Counted from the stretch's first letter, positions 1-9,539 are shown. The stretch is DNA of 64,000 nt from Polyangium mundeleinium (GCF_028369105.1 NZ_JAQNDO010000001.1:13052501-13116500), one strand, 5' to 3'. Program-made: numbers and translations. The notes: generated from the sequence alone by a model not told the origin.

Positions 1-207
1 GATCTGGCCGATGTACGGGCCGAGCGAGTCGACGATCAGCGCGGGCATCGTCTTCGGCTTGGGCGGCGGCGCGGGTTCCGTCGGCGCTGCGGCAGAGGCG
101 GTCGCGCTCGGGGCGGCGCCCGTCTTGGACTTGTCGTCGCCGCAGGCGGTCAGCGTCGTCGCGACGAGGAGCACGAGCGAGGCGAGGACAGGGACGCGGG
201 AGTGCAT
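1..207 (-). CDS. Lipoprotein, N-terminal part (cut by window edge)
   Basis: Sixty-nine codons read leftward off the window edge from an ATG at 205-207. The start encodes a short basic N-region, a hydrophobic stretch and the lipobox LTAC, followed by CGDDKSK and an Ala/Pro-rich linker. This is the pattern of a signal-peptidase II substrate anchored in the cell envelope. The part inside the window is only the signal peptide and linker, so no function can be assigned. It is divergent from the acyl-CoA synthetase gene at 332. Confidence 0.7.
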   Translation of the reverse strand, partial: MHSRVPVLASLVLLVATTLTACGDDKSKTGAAPSATASAAAPTEPAPPPKPKTMPALIVDSLGPYIGQI

Positions 208-331
208 GGCGGCGGAGTGTACCGAAGCCGAAGGCTCGGGAGAAAGGAAGCGGCGTCCTCGGGGCGACGGGGCGTGGTAGCTTCCGCGCGGACCGGCCGT
301 TCGGCCCCTCGAATCGAGCTCCGATTTCACG

Positions 332-1873
332 ATGCCTTCTCCCTTCGTCACGCGCCTCGCAAGCTTTCAGCACGAAGAGCGGCTCGCCGTGGAGGACGAC
401 ACGCGGAGCCGCACGTTCGCCGAGCTTTGGGATCGCGCCCAGCGCGTCCGCCTCGCGCTCACCGAGGGCGCGCCTTCGCTCGAAGGCCGCGCCGTGGCCA
501 TCCTCGTCTCGCCCGGCGCGCTCTGGCTCGAAGCCTTCTTCGGCACGATCCTCGCGGGCGGCGTGGCCTTGCCGCTCTCGCCGCTTTATCCGCCCGCCGA
601 GCTCGCTTGGTTCGGCGAGGACGCGCGCGCGGCTGCGGTGATCGTCTCCGAGGACCAGCGCGAGCGTGGGGCCTTGCTCTGCGAAGGCCGCCGCGTCCTC
701 CTCGCGGAGACGCTCGCCGACGGCCCGCGGCCCGAGGGCGACGCGGCCCCGCTCGAACCCGACGACGTCGCGCTCCTGCTCTACACGAGCGGCACAACGG
801 GCAAACCCAAGGGCGCGATGATCACGCATGAGAACGTCGACGTGCAGGCCGCGATTTTGCGCGAGGCGTGGGCGTTCAGTGAGGGCGATCGGCTGCTCCA
901 CGCGCTGCCGCTGCATCACCTGCACGGCCTCGGTATCTCGCTGCTCACCACGCTGCTCGCGGGCGCCGCGGCGCGGCTCCTCCCGCGCTTCGACGCGCGG
1001 CGCGTGTGGGAGACGTTTTGCGGGCCAAACCCGCCGACGGTCTGGATGGCCGTGCCCACGATGTACCAGAAGCTCTTCGAGGCGTTCGACGCGGCCGACG
1101 AGCCGACGCGGGCGCGGTGGGCGGGCGGCGCGCGCAGTTTGCGCCTCGCGACGAGCGGCTCGGCCGCGCTCCCCGTCACCCTCGCCGAGCGCTGGCGCGC
1201 CGTCACGGGCGCGATCCCGCTCGAGCGTTTCGGCATGACCGAGATCGGGGTTGGCGCGACGAACGCCCTTGATCCTTTGGGCCGACGCTCCGGCTCGGTG
1301 GGTTTGCCTCCGCGCTCGGTCGAGGCGCGGATCGTCGACGAGGCGGGCAATGACCTCGAGCGTGGCCCCGGCGAGCTCTGGATTCGTGGGCCCAGCGTGT
1401 TCAAGGGGTACCTCGGCCGCGAGCAGGCCACGCAGGACGCGTTTGCCGAGGGCCGCTGGTTCCGCACCGGCGATGTGGCCGAGCGCGCCGAGGATGGCTA
1501 CCTGCGTTTGCTCGGACGAACCAGTGTAGACATTTTGAAGAGCGGCGGGTACAAGCTCTCGGCCCTGGAGATCGAGGAGGCGCTGCGGGAAAACGCGGCC
1601 GTCGCCGAGGTCGCGGTCGTGGGTTTGCCCGACGAGGCGTGGGGCGAGCGTGTCGTCGCGGTCGTCGTCGCCGCGCCGGGTCGCGCCGCGGAATGCGCGC
1701 CGGAGGTGCTGCGCGGCTGGGCGAAAGAGCGAATCGCGCCGTACAAGGTTCCACGCGAGGTGATCGTGGCGACGTCGCTCCCGCGCAATGCGCTCGGAAA
1801 GGTCGTCAAGCCCGAACTCGTGAAGGCAATTTTGGATGGGACGGTCGCAAATATGTCGCGGACCGAATCGTAA
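332..1873 (+). CDS. Malonyl-CoA synthetase-like acyl-CoA ligase (MatB/ACSF3 family)
   Basis: A 513-residue ANL-superfamily enzyme that should adenylate a carboxylic acid and transfer it to CoA. The phosphate loop YTSGTTGKPKG lies near residues 150-160. The A5-type motif reads RFGMTEIG, the A7 region WFRTGDVAE, and the A8/A10 region GRTSVDILKSGGYKLSALEIEE-like with the C-terminal lysine motif LPRNALGKV. The wording SVDILKSGGYK and GMTEIGVG is typical of malonyl/methylmalonyl-CoA synthetases rather than long-chain ligases. Family membership is clear; the malonate substrate is inferred. It is monocistronic here, divergent from the lipoprotein at 1-207. Confidence 0.85.
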   Translation: MPSPFVTRLASFQHEERLAVEDDTRSRTFAELWDRAQRVRLALTEGAPSLEGRAVAILVSPGALWLEAFFGTILAGGVALPLSPLYPPAELAWFGEDARAAAVIVSEDQRERGALLCEGRRVLLAETLADGPRPEGDAAPLEPDDVALLLYTSGTTGKPKGAMITHENVDVQAAILREAWAFSEGDRLLHALPLHHLHGLGISLLTTLLAGAAARLLPRFDARRVWETFCGPNPPTVWMAVPTMYQKLFEAFDAADEPTRARWAGGARSLRLATSGSAALPVTLAERWRAVTGAIPLERFGMTEIGVGATNALDPLGRRSGSVGLPPRSVEARIVDEAGNDLERGPGELWIRGPSVFKGYLGREQATQDAFAEGRWFRTGDVAERAEDGYLRLLGRTSVDILKSGGYKLSALEIEEALRENAAVAEVAVVGLPDEAWGERVVAVVVAAPGRAAECAPEVLRGWAKERIAPYKVPREVIVATSLPRNALGKVVKPELVKAILDGTVANMSRTES

Positions 1874-1976
1874 CGACGTAACGCATGAGAAGTTTTGACC
1901 TCGACGCCCCCACGTGTCAGGGAGCGGCGTCGTCAGACATTCCGTGGAACGACCACGGATTCAAAGGAGACTTCAC

Positions 1977-2579
1977 ATGCGAATGCTTTCGATTCTTGCC
2001 CTGGTTTCCATGAGCTTCTTGGGCCTCGCCGCGTGCGGCGACGATACGGGCGGCTCGGGCGGCACCGGCGGCACCGCCGGCAGCGGCGGCATGGGCGGCA
2101 CCGGCGGCATGGGCGGCACCGGCGGCATGGGCGGCGGTGGGCCCGCGGCTGGTTTCTGCGGCAAGTCGTGCGCGATGCCGGCGGATTGCTGTGCGATGGG
2201 CGTGCCGAACTGCCCCGGCATGGACTACCCGAACAACTGGACGTGTGACGACGGCGTGTGTGGCGCCCCGCAATGCAAGGCCGACGCCGATTGCACGTTC
2301 GGCGGCGCGCTGCCGGACTACAAGTGCCTGACCGAGAACGACTTCAAGATCTGCGCCGAGGGCTGCACGGCGGACGCCGATTGCACGGCGCCCCTGAAGT
2401 GCATCGGCGAGGACGACACCGGCGCGAAGTACTGCTCCGCCGAGCCGATGATGACGGGCGGGTGTAAGACCGACGCGGACTGCAACGGCTTCGGCAAGTG
2501 CAACACCACGAGCGGCGCGTGTGAGTGCTCGGCCGACGCCGATTGCACGGCCATGGGCGTCGACAAGTGCGTGCAGTGA
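1977..2579 (+). CDS. Cys-rich lipoprotein with Gly-rich linker
   Basis: A 200-residue secreted lipoprotein. An in-frame start exists 63 nt upstream, but the ATG at 1977 is preceded by AAAGGAGA at correct spacing and opens directly into a signal peptide ending in the lipobox LAAC. Then come GDD, a Gly/Met/Thr repeat linker (GGTGGMGG units) and a Cys-rich domain with repeated C-x-A-D-A-D-C patterns, probably disulfide-bonded. Such proteins are abundant in Polyangiales, and the function is unknown. Confidence 0.8.
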   Translation: MRMLSILALVSMSFLGLAACGDDTGGSGGTGGTAGSGGMGGTGGMGGTGGMGGGGPAAGFCGKSCAMPADCCAMGVPNCPGMDYPNNWTCDDGVCGAPQCKADADCTFGGALPDYKCLTENDFKICAEGCTADADCTAPLKCIGEDDTGAKYCSAEPMMTGGCKTDADCNGFGKCNTTSGACECSADADCTAMGVDKCVQ

Positions 2580-2607
2580 TCCTCGGTTGAGTTGAGGGAG
2601 AGACGCG

Positions 2608-3687
2608 TCACGCCGCGGCGTGGCGCGTCTCGATGATCCCGATCCGCGCGAGCATCCGCCGCACCGCGCGGAACGCGTCCGCCCGGCCGAACTGCAAGAG
2701 GTGCCCGCCGTGGAACGTCTCCAGCGGCGCGCGGAAATGCTCGGCCATGCGCCGCGCGTGATCGAGCGGCGTGATCTGGTCGCCCGCCGCTCCCACGACG
2801 AGGAATCGCTCGGGCGGGATCAACGCGGACCGACCGAGCGGGCTCACCACGCGGAGCGTCGCTTCGATCGCCTGGTGCTGCGCCGCTTGCTGCTCCGGCG
2901 TGCCGACGAGCAGCCCCACCGCGCGCGCCACGTCGGCGATCGACGCGCACGGCACGATCGGCACCGCGAACGCGAGCGTCGGATCGATCGTGGCCCAGAG
3001 CCCCGTCGTGTAGCCGCCGAGGCTCATCCCCATCGCGCCGACCGACGACGCGCCCCGGTCGCAGAGGAGGGCCGCGAGCGCGCGGAGATCCATGATCGCC
3101 TGGCGAAACCCCTCGATCGTGAAGCGCATGTCCGGCGAGGGAAAGAGCGCCGTCCCTTTCGGCGCGCGGCATGCGTGGAAGGGCAGGACCGCCATCGCCA
3201 CGTCGAGGCCGAGCTCGAAGATCCAGGGCACGGGCCAGAGCCGCTCCTCGAGCGCGAACGCCCCGCACCGGTAGCCGTGCACGAGGATCACGACCGGGCG
3301 GGGCGTAGCGTGCAGAAACAGCCGCGCCGTCGCGGTGCGGTTCAGCGTGTGCCCGAGGTAGTCCGTGCGCACGTTCTCTTCGAGCGGTTCGAACTCGCTC
3401 GGCCATGTCGCGTCGAGCACCATGCCGGGATCGGGCCCGCCGAGGAGACGCACCCGGGCGAGCTCGACGTGGGGGATCGTTGGTTCCCCAAAAAACGAGC
3501 TCGGCGCCGTGAAGAACTCGGGCTTGTCGTAGATCGCGCGGATCGCGGAGAGCAGGTCGATGCGGGCCTCGGGGCCGAGGCCCGCGGGATCAAAAGAGCG
3601 GATCATGTCCCCCCGCACGAGCATCGCCGTGCCGACGGTCTTGTCGAACCCGGAAGCAGCGCTCGTGAGGATGCGGCGCAGGACCAA
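2608..3687 (-). CDS. Alpha/beta hydrolase family protein
   Basis: About 359 residues from a TTG start. The frame is open up to 3840, but that overlaps the penicillin acylase gene. The TTG at 3685-3687 sits 5 nt after a perfect AAAGGAGG and 21 nt after the acylase stop, so it is the best start. Fold markers: HGYRCG (oxyanion region), the nucleophile elbow GMSLGG, a late Asp in GAAGDQITP and the catalytic His in FHGGHLLQF. The substrate cannot be inferred. It is the second gene of a leftward operon with the acylase; both could process acylated substrates. Confidence 0.82.
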   Translation of the reverse strand: MVLRRILTSAASGFDKTVGTAMLVRGDMIRSFDPAGLGPEARIDLLSAIRAIYDKPEFFTAPSSFFGEPTIPHVELARVRLLGGPDPGMVLDATWPSEFEPLEENVRTDYLGHTLNRTATARLFLHATPRPVVILVHGYRCGAFALEERLWPVPWIFELGLDVAMAVLPFHACRAPKGTALFPSPDMRFTIEGFRQAIMDLRALAALLCDRGASSVGAMGMSLGGYTTGLWATIDPTLAFAVPIVPCASIADVARAVGLLVGTPEQQAAQHQAIEATLRVVSPLGRSALIPPERFLVVGAAGDQITPLDHARRMAEHFRAPLETFHGGHLLQFGRADAFRAVRRMLARIGIIETRHAAA

Positions 3688-3692
3688 CCCGC

Positions 3693-3700
3693 CCTCCTTT
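3693..3700 (-). promoter_or_regulatory. Strong Shine-Dalgarno that fixes a TTG start
   Basis: On the minus strand these bases read AAAGGAGG, a full anti-SD match, 5 nt upstream of TTG (3685-3687). There is no ATG or GTG at this spacing, so the hydrolase gene is best started at TTG. Confidence 0.75.
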
Positions 3701-3707
3701 GGGAAGG

Positions 3708-6572
3708 CTACTTCCGCGACACGACCATTCGTGACTCGGCCGCAGCCACCACGTCGGGAAGCAAGAAGGGGACCCGCCGCGTCTGGTTCTTCCGCCAGAG
3801 CTCGGCTTGGTCGCGGAAATGCGGGCTCTGCGAGTCCCACACCGCGCCTCCCGGCAGCGCGTTCCAGGAACGCGGACCCTCCGGATCGAGGTCCACGACG
3901 AGTCGCTGCGTCGGGCCGAAATCGTAGTCGTAGCGGGGCGTCACGTCGAGCCGGGCGGTGAGGGAGAAGTCGGACGAATCGACCGAGAAGTTGTCGCCGT
4001 GTCGCGGAAAACCGTCCGGAAAAACCGGATCGCCGAGCGGCGGGATCGAGAGCTGCCCGAGGACCGGGAGGATCGCCTCGAAGCGGACGCGGTGCCGTGC
4101 GCCCCAGCGGTAGGCGCCGATATCGGTGCCGACGTCCTCCGCGAGCGTCCCGAGCGCGTCGAGGAGCGCGCGCACGATCCGCTCATGTTTCGTCTCGATC
4201 CCCGGCGTCGCCATGTCGTCCCAGAGCGCGCTCTCCTTCGTCGCCGGGTCGTATGTCGGGAGCGTCGCGGGTGTGTCGCGCGTGATCGCAAGGATCGCCT
4301 TGGCTTTCTGATCCCGCGGCACGAAGGGCCTGCCGGCATGCTCGAGCTCGTCCCCCATGACGCGCTCGACGAGCCGCAGGAGCCACGCGTTGAACACGAG
4401 CGTCGCCTGCGCCGCGCGCGCCTCGATCGCCGTATCGCCCTCCTCCGGGAGCGGCTTGTTCGTCTCCGGATCGATCCCGCTCGCGGCCTCGTAGCCGGCT
4501 TCCGTGCCCCACGCCGTGAGCAACGCGTGCACCTTCTGGATCGCCGCCGCGTCGTAGCTGGTATCGGCCACCACGGCCGAGAGATCCGGGTGCGTCCCGG
4601 GCGTCTTGCGCTCGGCTTCCGCTCGATCGATCGCCTCGATCAGCGCGGGCGTCAGGCGCGAGCCGAGCGCCGATTTCGCGTCCCCCTGGATCTTCGCGAG
4701 ATCCTCGGGCGTCGCCTTGTCGAGCTCCGCGAGCCGCTCCTGGATCCGACCTTCACGGAAGCCGATGTCCCATGAGCAAGCGAGGTACATCGGCGTGCCG
4801 TCGGGGAGCGCGCCGTTCGAGGGATCGCCGTCGAGCGAGTCCCCGATCGGATCGTTGTTCGCCGTCGCGAGGAAGCCCGCGGCGGGGTTTTTCTCCCAGG
4901 GCACGAGGTTGTCCGGCAGGGCGCCCGTCCACTCGGCCGAACCATCCCCCGGGAGCACGAGGCACGGGATCGTGCCCGAGAACGTCGCGGGGTTCCACGC
5001 GACGGCCGCCGGCGCTCGGGTCGGCAGCTTCGCGTGCGAGGTCCAGAGCACGTTGCCTTGCGTATCCGCGATCATCCAGTTCTGCGCGCCCACCTGAAAA
5101 CCGTCGAGCGCGAGCTTCGCCTCGTCGACGTTTTTGGACCTCAAAAGGTGGAGGATCGCCGCGAGCTCGTTCGTCGGTTCATCGCCCGTCCAGCGCACGC
5201 TCACCGCGCCCTTCGCCGGGTCGAGCGGCGCCACCGTGTGATCCGGCAGGATCTCCGGCAGCATCGCCCCGTGGTGCGGCACGACCGGGAGCTTGTAGGT
5301 GTACGGCTCGCCGGCCTGGATCTGGATCACCTCGTCGATCGTCTCGATCGCGACGTTTTTCCCCCCGAACACGACCGACTTGCCATCCGGCGTGATCGTC
5401 TCGGCGTAGAGATCGGTCACGTCGTAGCCGGCGACCGTCGCGCCCCAGGCGATGTGCTCGTTGTGCCCCAGGATGATCCCCGGGATGCCGGGGAACGCGA
5501 GCCCCGAGACTTTTACCCGCGCGGATGGATCCTTTGGCGTCACCTCCATCGCGACGGGCCAGAAGATCGAGGGCGCGGCGAGCGTCAGGTGCGGATCACT
5601 CGCGAGCAGCGCGTGCCCCGTGTCGCTCCTCCCCGCCGTGACGGCCCAGTTGTTCGAGCCGAATCCTTCGGGCGCGAACAGATCCTTCACCTTGCGCAGG
5701 GCCTCGCGGTACCGCTCCGTCCGCGCGCCGAGGTCGGGCAGGAGAGGGGAGGGCGCGGGGCTTTTCGCGCCGCCCTGGCCCATCGGGTAGCCCGTGGTCG
5801 TCGTCGCCGGCTCGTACGGCGCGAAGCGATAGAGCTCCTGGAGGATGCCGCTCCGCGCCGCGACGAGCGGATCGGCCGCGTTTTTCGGGAACGCCGCCCC
5901 GAGCGTCTGGATCGAGATCGTGTCCGCGAGCTCGGCGTCGGCCGAATGCGAGAGCAGGTACGACTGGAGACGCGCGATCGCGAGGGCGTCCGGGCCTGTG
6001 AAGTCGGTGAACGCATCGACCGGGACGAGGAACGCCGCTGCGGGCAGCGCCGCCTCGCGGTTCCGGAGTGCGCGGAAGTGCTGGGTCACGCCGTCGGCGA
6101 ACGCGTCGACGAGGGTCTTTTCCTCGGCCCCGAGCGCCTCGTACTGCTTCTTCGCGACGCGGTGCAGGCCGAGGCTGCGGAACACGATGTCGTTGTCGAT
6201 CACGCTCGCGTCCGCGTCGGCGAGGATCTCGGCGAGCCTGCCCTCGGACACGCGGCGGTAAAACTCGATCTGCAGGTGCCGGTCCTGCGCCACGAGGTAA
6301 CCCTGCACGCGCACCGCGTCCTCGAAGCTCGACGCGAAGATGTGCGGCCGCCCGTCCGTGTCACGCACGACGTCCACGGGCGAAGCGAGGTTCTCGATCT
6401 GGACACGCTCGCTCACGGGCAGATCGGCGCGCTCGCCGATCGGCCCGAAGGGATCACCCGCAGGCGTGGGGGGCGGCTTGGCGGGGTCCGAGCAGCCAGC
6501 GGCGAGGGGCGCGAGGGTCAGGGCGACGAAGCTGAAGAACCGGGCGATCGGGAAGCGTCGAGGCTCATGCAT
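3708..6572 (-). CDS. Penicillin acylase family (Ntn-hydrolase) lipoprotein
   Basis: A 954-residue protein with a lipobox (LAAGC) after a hydrophobic signal, so it should be envelope-anchored. It has the two-subunit penicillin amidase plan: an alpha-like region beginning RDTDGRPHIFASSFEDA, a spacer, and then GFGSNNWAV near residue 303, where autocatalytic cleavage would expose the N-terminal Ser nucleophile. Further family marks are LLASDPHLTL and NEHIAWGATV. Such enzymes hydrolyse amide bonds of beta-lactams, acyl-homoserine lactones or N-acyl peptides; the substrate is not deducible. At 954 residues it is longer than the classic enzymes (about 800-850). The 92-nt gap to the divergent gene at 6665 holds its promoter. 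Confidence 0.9.
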   Translation of the reverse strand: MHEPRRFPIARFFSFVALTLAPLAAGCSDPAKPPPTPAGDPFGPIGERADLPVSERVQIENLASPVDVVRDTDGRPHIFASSFEDAVRVQGYLVAQDRHLQIEFYRRVSEGRLAEILADADASVIDNDIVFRSLGLHRVAKKQYEALGAEEKTLVDAFADGVTQHFRALRNREAALPAAAFLVPVDAFTDFTGPDALAIARLQSYLLSHSADAELADTISIQTLGAAFPKNAADPLVAARSGILQELYRFAPYEPATTTTGYPMGQGGAKSPAPSPLLPDLGARTERYREALRKVKDLFAPEGFGSNNWAVTAGRSDTGHALLASDPHLTLAAPSIFWPVAMEVTPKDPSARVKVSGLAFPGIPGIILGHNEHIAWGATVAGYDVTDLYAETITPDGKSVVFGGKNVAIETIDEVIQIQAGEPYTYKLPVVPHHGAMLPEILPDHTVAPLDPAKGAVSVRWTGDEPTNELAAILHLLRSKNVDEAKLALDGFQVGAQNWMIADTQGNVLWTSHAKLPTRAPAAVAWNPATFSGTIPCLVLPGDGSAEWTGALPDNLVPWEKNPAAGFLATANNDPIGDSLDGDPSNGALPDGTPMYLACSWDIGFREGRIQERLAELDKATPEDLAKIQGDAKSALGSRLTPALIEAIDRAEAERKTPGTHPDLSAVVADTSYDAAAIQKVHALLTAWGTEAGYEAASGIDPETNKPLPEEGDTAIEARAAQATLVFNAWLLRLVERVMGDELEHAGRPFVPRDQKAKAILAITRDTPATLPTYDPATKESALWDDMATPGIETKHERIVRALLDALGTLAEDVGTDIGAYRWGARHRVRFEAILPVLGQLSIPPLGDPVFPDGFPRHGDNFSVDSSDFSLTARLDVTPRYDYDFGPTQRLVVDLDPEGPRSWNALPGGAVWDSQSPHFRDQAELWRKNQTRRVPFLLPDVVAAAESRMVVSRK

Positions 6573-6664
6573 GGGGAAGGTCTCCTTTTCCCGGACTAGC
6601 CTGCCGGGCCTTTGGCTCGCCGAAAATTCGTCCGTTTCTCGTCCTCTCTGGCAAGGGACCCTTC

Positions 6665-8548
6665 ATGCGCTTGGTGCAGGCCCCCGCGCCTTCGGGCTCC
6701 CCCTCTCCGCCCGTGCGACCGTCGTTTGGCGCGTTCTTCGTCGCCGCTCCCCGCAAAGCCGAGCTCCTCTCGGAGCTGCGCGGCCGCGGCTACGTGGTCG
6801 CCAGCATCGTGCGCCCCCCGGCTCCCGGGCGGCTCCGCCAGGCCGTCGAGGAGGCCGTCGAGAGCGCCCTTGCCATGCGCGGCGCCCCCCCGCCGTCCGT
6901 GAGCGCCGACGTCGACGGCGCCGCCTCCCTGCGCGATCAGGTCGTCCGGGCCCGTGGCCTTGGCTCCTTCGGCCTCGCCCTCGCCTTGCCGCCGCTCGCC
7001 ACGCTCGCCGACACCTCGGGCGACGCCCCCGCGCTCGGGCCCTCCGACAGCGCCGTGCTCTCGGTCTTCAACGAAGCGGCCCAGGCCGGCCCCGTGGCGC
7101 TCGTCCTCGACGAGGGCGACCGTGGCCTCCGGATCCTCGCGCCCGTCCGCCTCGACGAGCTCGTCGCCGAAGCCGCCCCCACGCGCCGCGCCCTCCCCGA
7201 GCACTCGCGCGTCGTCGCCCGCCCGCCCCTCACGCCGCCCGCGCCGCCGCCCGAGGCCGAGCCGAGCGACGTGCGTCCCCTCACGACCCATGAATCCGGC
7301 CCGCCCGAAGCCGACGCGTCGCCCGAGCGCGCGCCGATCGGCCGCCTGCGTGGCCTGAAGTCCGGCCCCCGGCCGACGCCGACCCCGATGCCCGCGGCGG
7401 ACGGCGCGCCGCGCGCGTTCAAGTCGACCCCGCCGCCGCCCATGGATGCGGCGCCCGCGGAGCCCGCCGCCCCGGCGCCGCGCAACCGCACGCCCTCCTC
7501 GCCCGCGCTCGAGCCCACGCGCGACCGCGAGCCCGTGCGCGACCGCGAGCCCGTGCGTGACCGTGAGTTCGCGCGCGACCGCGAGCCCGAGGCCGCCGCG
7601 CATGCCGCGAAAAACGCCCCTGCGGCCGACACGCTCCCGCCGCCGCCCCCGCTGCCCTCGGACCTCGTGCCGCCCTCGCCGCCGGTCGCTCCCTCGCCGG
7701 TCGAGCGTGTCCTCTCGGCGGCCGAGTGGCGCGCCTTCGCGATGGACCTCGACAACGCGCGTGGCCCCAAGCCCGCGGGTGTCATCGACCGGCTCTTCGC
7801 GACCCGCTACATGCCCCTCATCGGCGCCCTCTCGCGTGGCCACGCCGACGCCTCCGTCCAGCGCGTCGTCGACGGCTTCCGCACCGCCTTCGAGCACAGC
7901 TACACGGAGGGGTTCGCGGCGATCCGCGCGACCGGCAAGCGCCCGCTGATGGTCCTCGACGCGCCCGACGTGGCGGCGCGGATCGCGCGCCTCAACAACG
8001 CCCGCGCCGTGCGCCTGCTCCTCGTCGACTCCCTCCGCTTCGACCTCGGCGAGCGCGTCATGGCGCGCCTCAAGCCGACCTTGCAGGGCCGCGCCGTTTG
8101 CGTCGACCGCACCTTGCTCTGGAGCGCGCTCCCCACGACCACGCCGGCGCAGGTCGCCCTCCTCGGCCGTGGCCCCGAGGGCTTGCGTGACCCCTTGCCC
8201 GAGCCGGGCCCCGAGCCCGACATCGTCCGCGGCCGCGCCCTCTCCACGATTCGGCGTGAGCGTTACGGCACCAAGGAAGTCTTCAAGCTCGACCTCGTCG
8301 AGGCGCGCCTCCGGGGCGTCGGCCCTGGCTTCGACGAGCGGCTCGGCGGCATTGCGGACGAGGCGGCGCAGGTGATCTCGCGTTTCGTCGAGAGCTCACC
8401 GCCGCGCACGTTGCTCTTCGTCTTCGGCGACCACGGCTTCCGCCTCTCGTGTGACGCGCGTGGCACGGCGCCCGCGACCCAGGGCGGCGCGAGCCCCGAG
8501 GAGGTGCTCGTGCCTGGGTATGCGTGGCTCGTGGGTGGGGTGCACTGA
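6665..8548 (+). CDS. PglZ-like alkaline-phosphatase-superfamily protein
   Basis: A 627-residue protein with a weakly conserved N-terminal domain, a long Pro/Ala-rich linker containing a hexapeptide repeat, and a C-terminal domain with the layout of PglZ / alkaline-phosphatase-fold proteins: LLLVDSLRFDLGERV (metal and nucleophile region), WSALPTTTPAQVALL, FVFGDHGFRL (metal-binding Asp-His) and GGASPEEVLVPGYAWL. The assignment rests on these motifs only. PglZ proteins are best known from BREX/Pgl phage defence, but no BrxC, PglX or other BREX gene is nearby, so a defence role is not supported. It is divergent from the acylase gene with 92 nt between starts. Confidence 0.6.
   Translation: MRLVQAPAPSGSPSPPVRPSFGAFFVAAPRKAELLSELRGRGYVVASIVRPPAPGRLRQAVEEAVESALAMRGAPPPSVSADVDGAASLRDQVVRARGLGSFGLALALPPLATLADTSGDAPALGPSDSAVLSVFNEAAQAGPVALVLDEGDRGLRILAPVRLDELVAEAAPTRRALPEHSRVVARPPLTPPAPPPEAEPSDVRPLTTHESGPPEADASPERAPIGRLRGLKSGPRPTPTPMPAADGAPRAFKSTPPPPMDAAPAEPAAPAPRNRTPSSPALEPTRDREPVRDREPVRDREFARDREPEAAAHAAKNAPAADTLPPPPPLPSDLVPPSPPVAPSPVERVLSAAEWRAFAMDLDNARGPKPAGVIDRLFATRYMPLIGALSRGHADASVQRVVDGFRTAFEHSYTEGFAAIRATGKRPLMVLDAPDVAARIARLNNARAVRLLLVDSLRFDLGERVMARLKPTLQGRAVCVDRTLLWSALPTTTPAQVALLGRGPEGLRDPLPEPGPEPDIVRGRALSTIRRERYGTKEVFKLDLVEARLRGVGPGFDERLGGIADEAAQVISRFVESSPPRTLLFVFGDHGFRLSCDARGTAPATQGGASPEEVLVPGYAWLVGGVH
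7520..7591 (+). repeat. In-frame 18-nt repeat (RDREPV hexapeptide x4)
   Basis: Four tandem 18-nt units encode RDREPV, RDREPV, RDREFA and RDREPE within the Pro-rich linker of the PglZ-like protein. The charge pattern suggests a flexible or electrostatic spacer. The third unit has diverged. Confidence 0.8.
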
Positions 8549-8724
8549 GCCGAGCGCACGCCGCCGGGCTCGCCTGACCACGATCGAAGGACCGAGCACC
8601 CGCTCGATGGACCTCCCACGCCTCGACAGGGACGTTGGCCGGCAGCCCCTCGACGGGACTGTCCCGGCTCGGGCTCGTGGCCGGCAGCCGCCCGAGCGCT
8701 CCGGCGGCTCCAGGGACGCAGGGA

Positions 8725-8775
8725 ACCGCCCCTCCCACGTGTCCAAGCAACGCTCGGGGCCTTGGGAGGGGTGGT
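8725..8775. terminator. GC-rich hairpin between convergent genes
   Basis: ACCGCCCCTCCCA (8725-8737) pairs with TGGGAGGGGTGGT (8763-8775) over 13 positions with one G-U pair and a 25-nt loop. It lies between the PglZ-like gene and the convergent gene ending at 8802. There is no T tract, so if it terminates transcription it is not a classic intrinsic terminator. Nothing else is recognised in 8549-8801. Confidence 0.35.
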
Positions 8776-8801
8776 GACCGGCCCCTCTGCCGACGCTCGG
8801 G

Positions 8802-9539
8802 TCACTCGTCGCCTGCGACCTCGTCCGTATCCTCGGCCTCGCGCGCCTCCGGCTCCTCGGCCGGGGGCTCGGTGACCTTTGTGCCGGCGTTGACCTGGAG
8901 GTCATAGAAATACAGCCGGAGCTTGTCGACGCGGCCGAGGTGGCGGAGGAGGCTCTCGCAGAGCGCCCTCGCGGCGACGTACCCATTGAGCCAGACTTGC
9001 CGCGCCGTCTCGACCTCCGGCGTCAGGGATTGCCTGTCGATGCGGGCGTCGTCGGCGAATGCGACGACGGGCGCGAGTGACTTCGTCATGGCATCGAATC
9101 GACCGTGCCAATGCGCTGCGTCGCGCACGGCGCAGCCTGGCGCGGCGAGCTTCGTCGTGATGTGGGCGACGGCGAGGACCACGTCGGCGGCGGCCTTTCC
9201 GACAGCTCCGGCGGTGCCGTCTTTCGTGAAAAACACCCTTCGGTCGACGGCGCCGTTGTCGTGCGCGCCGAGGTGGGTGCTGAATTTGCCGAGGAGGGCG
9301 CGAGCCTGCTTGAGGAGCGGCGCCTTGCTCCGGGCGCCCTGCCTGCGCCAGGCGTCCGTGCCGCGCGCGGCCTCCACGGCCGATTTCACGGCGTCGGTGT
9401 GGACGTCGATCTGGTCGGCGGCGTAATTCAATGCGGAATCATATTCGGGGATGAGGCCGAGGAGCTTCTTGCGGATCTTGTTCGAGGCATAAGGCCCGTA
9501 AATCGTGACCTCGTCCTGATCGATGAACCTGTCTGCCAT
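8802..9539 (-). CDS. Hypothetical protein, 245 aa
   Basis: I do not recognise the family. The ATG at 9537-9539 has AGGAAG upstream and begins MADRFIDQDEVTIYG; a longer open frame upstream is ignored. The protein is helical-looking and has no signal peptide. The C-terminus is very acidic (repeated PPAEEPEAREAED-type sequence). It is probably cytosolic. It is convergent with the PglZ-like gene and divergent from the small Cys-rich gene at 9671. Confidence 0.65.
   Translation of the reverse strand: MADRFIDQDEVTIYGPYASNKIRKKLLGLIPEYDSALNYAADQIDVHTDAVKSAVEAARGTDAWRRQGARSKAPLLKQARALLGKFSTHLGAHDNGAVDRRVFFTKDGTAGAVGKAAADVVLAVAHITTKLAAPGCAVRDAAHWHGRFDAMTKSLAPVVAFADDARIDRQSLTPEVETARQVWLNGYVAARALCESLLRHLGRVDKLRLYFYDLQVNAGTKVTEPPAEEPEAREAEDTDEVAGDE

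Noticed and set aside
3688-3840. Longer start of the alpha/beta hydrolase inside the acylase gene
   Set aside because: The upstream 51 codons overlap the acylase and show no conserved features; a perfect SD marks TTG 3687.
6665-8548. BREX or Pgl phage-defence locus
   Set aside because: Only one PglZ-like gene is present; no methyltransferase, BrxC-type ATPase or BrxL lies nearby.
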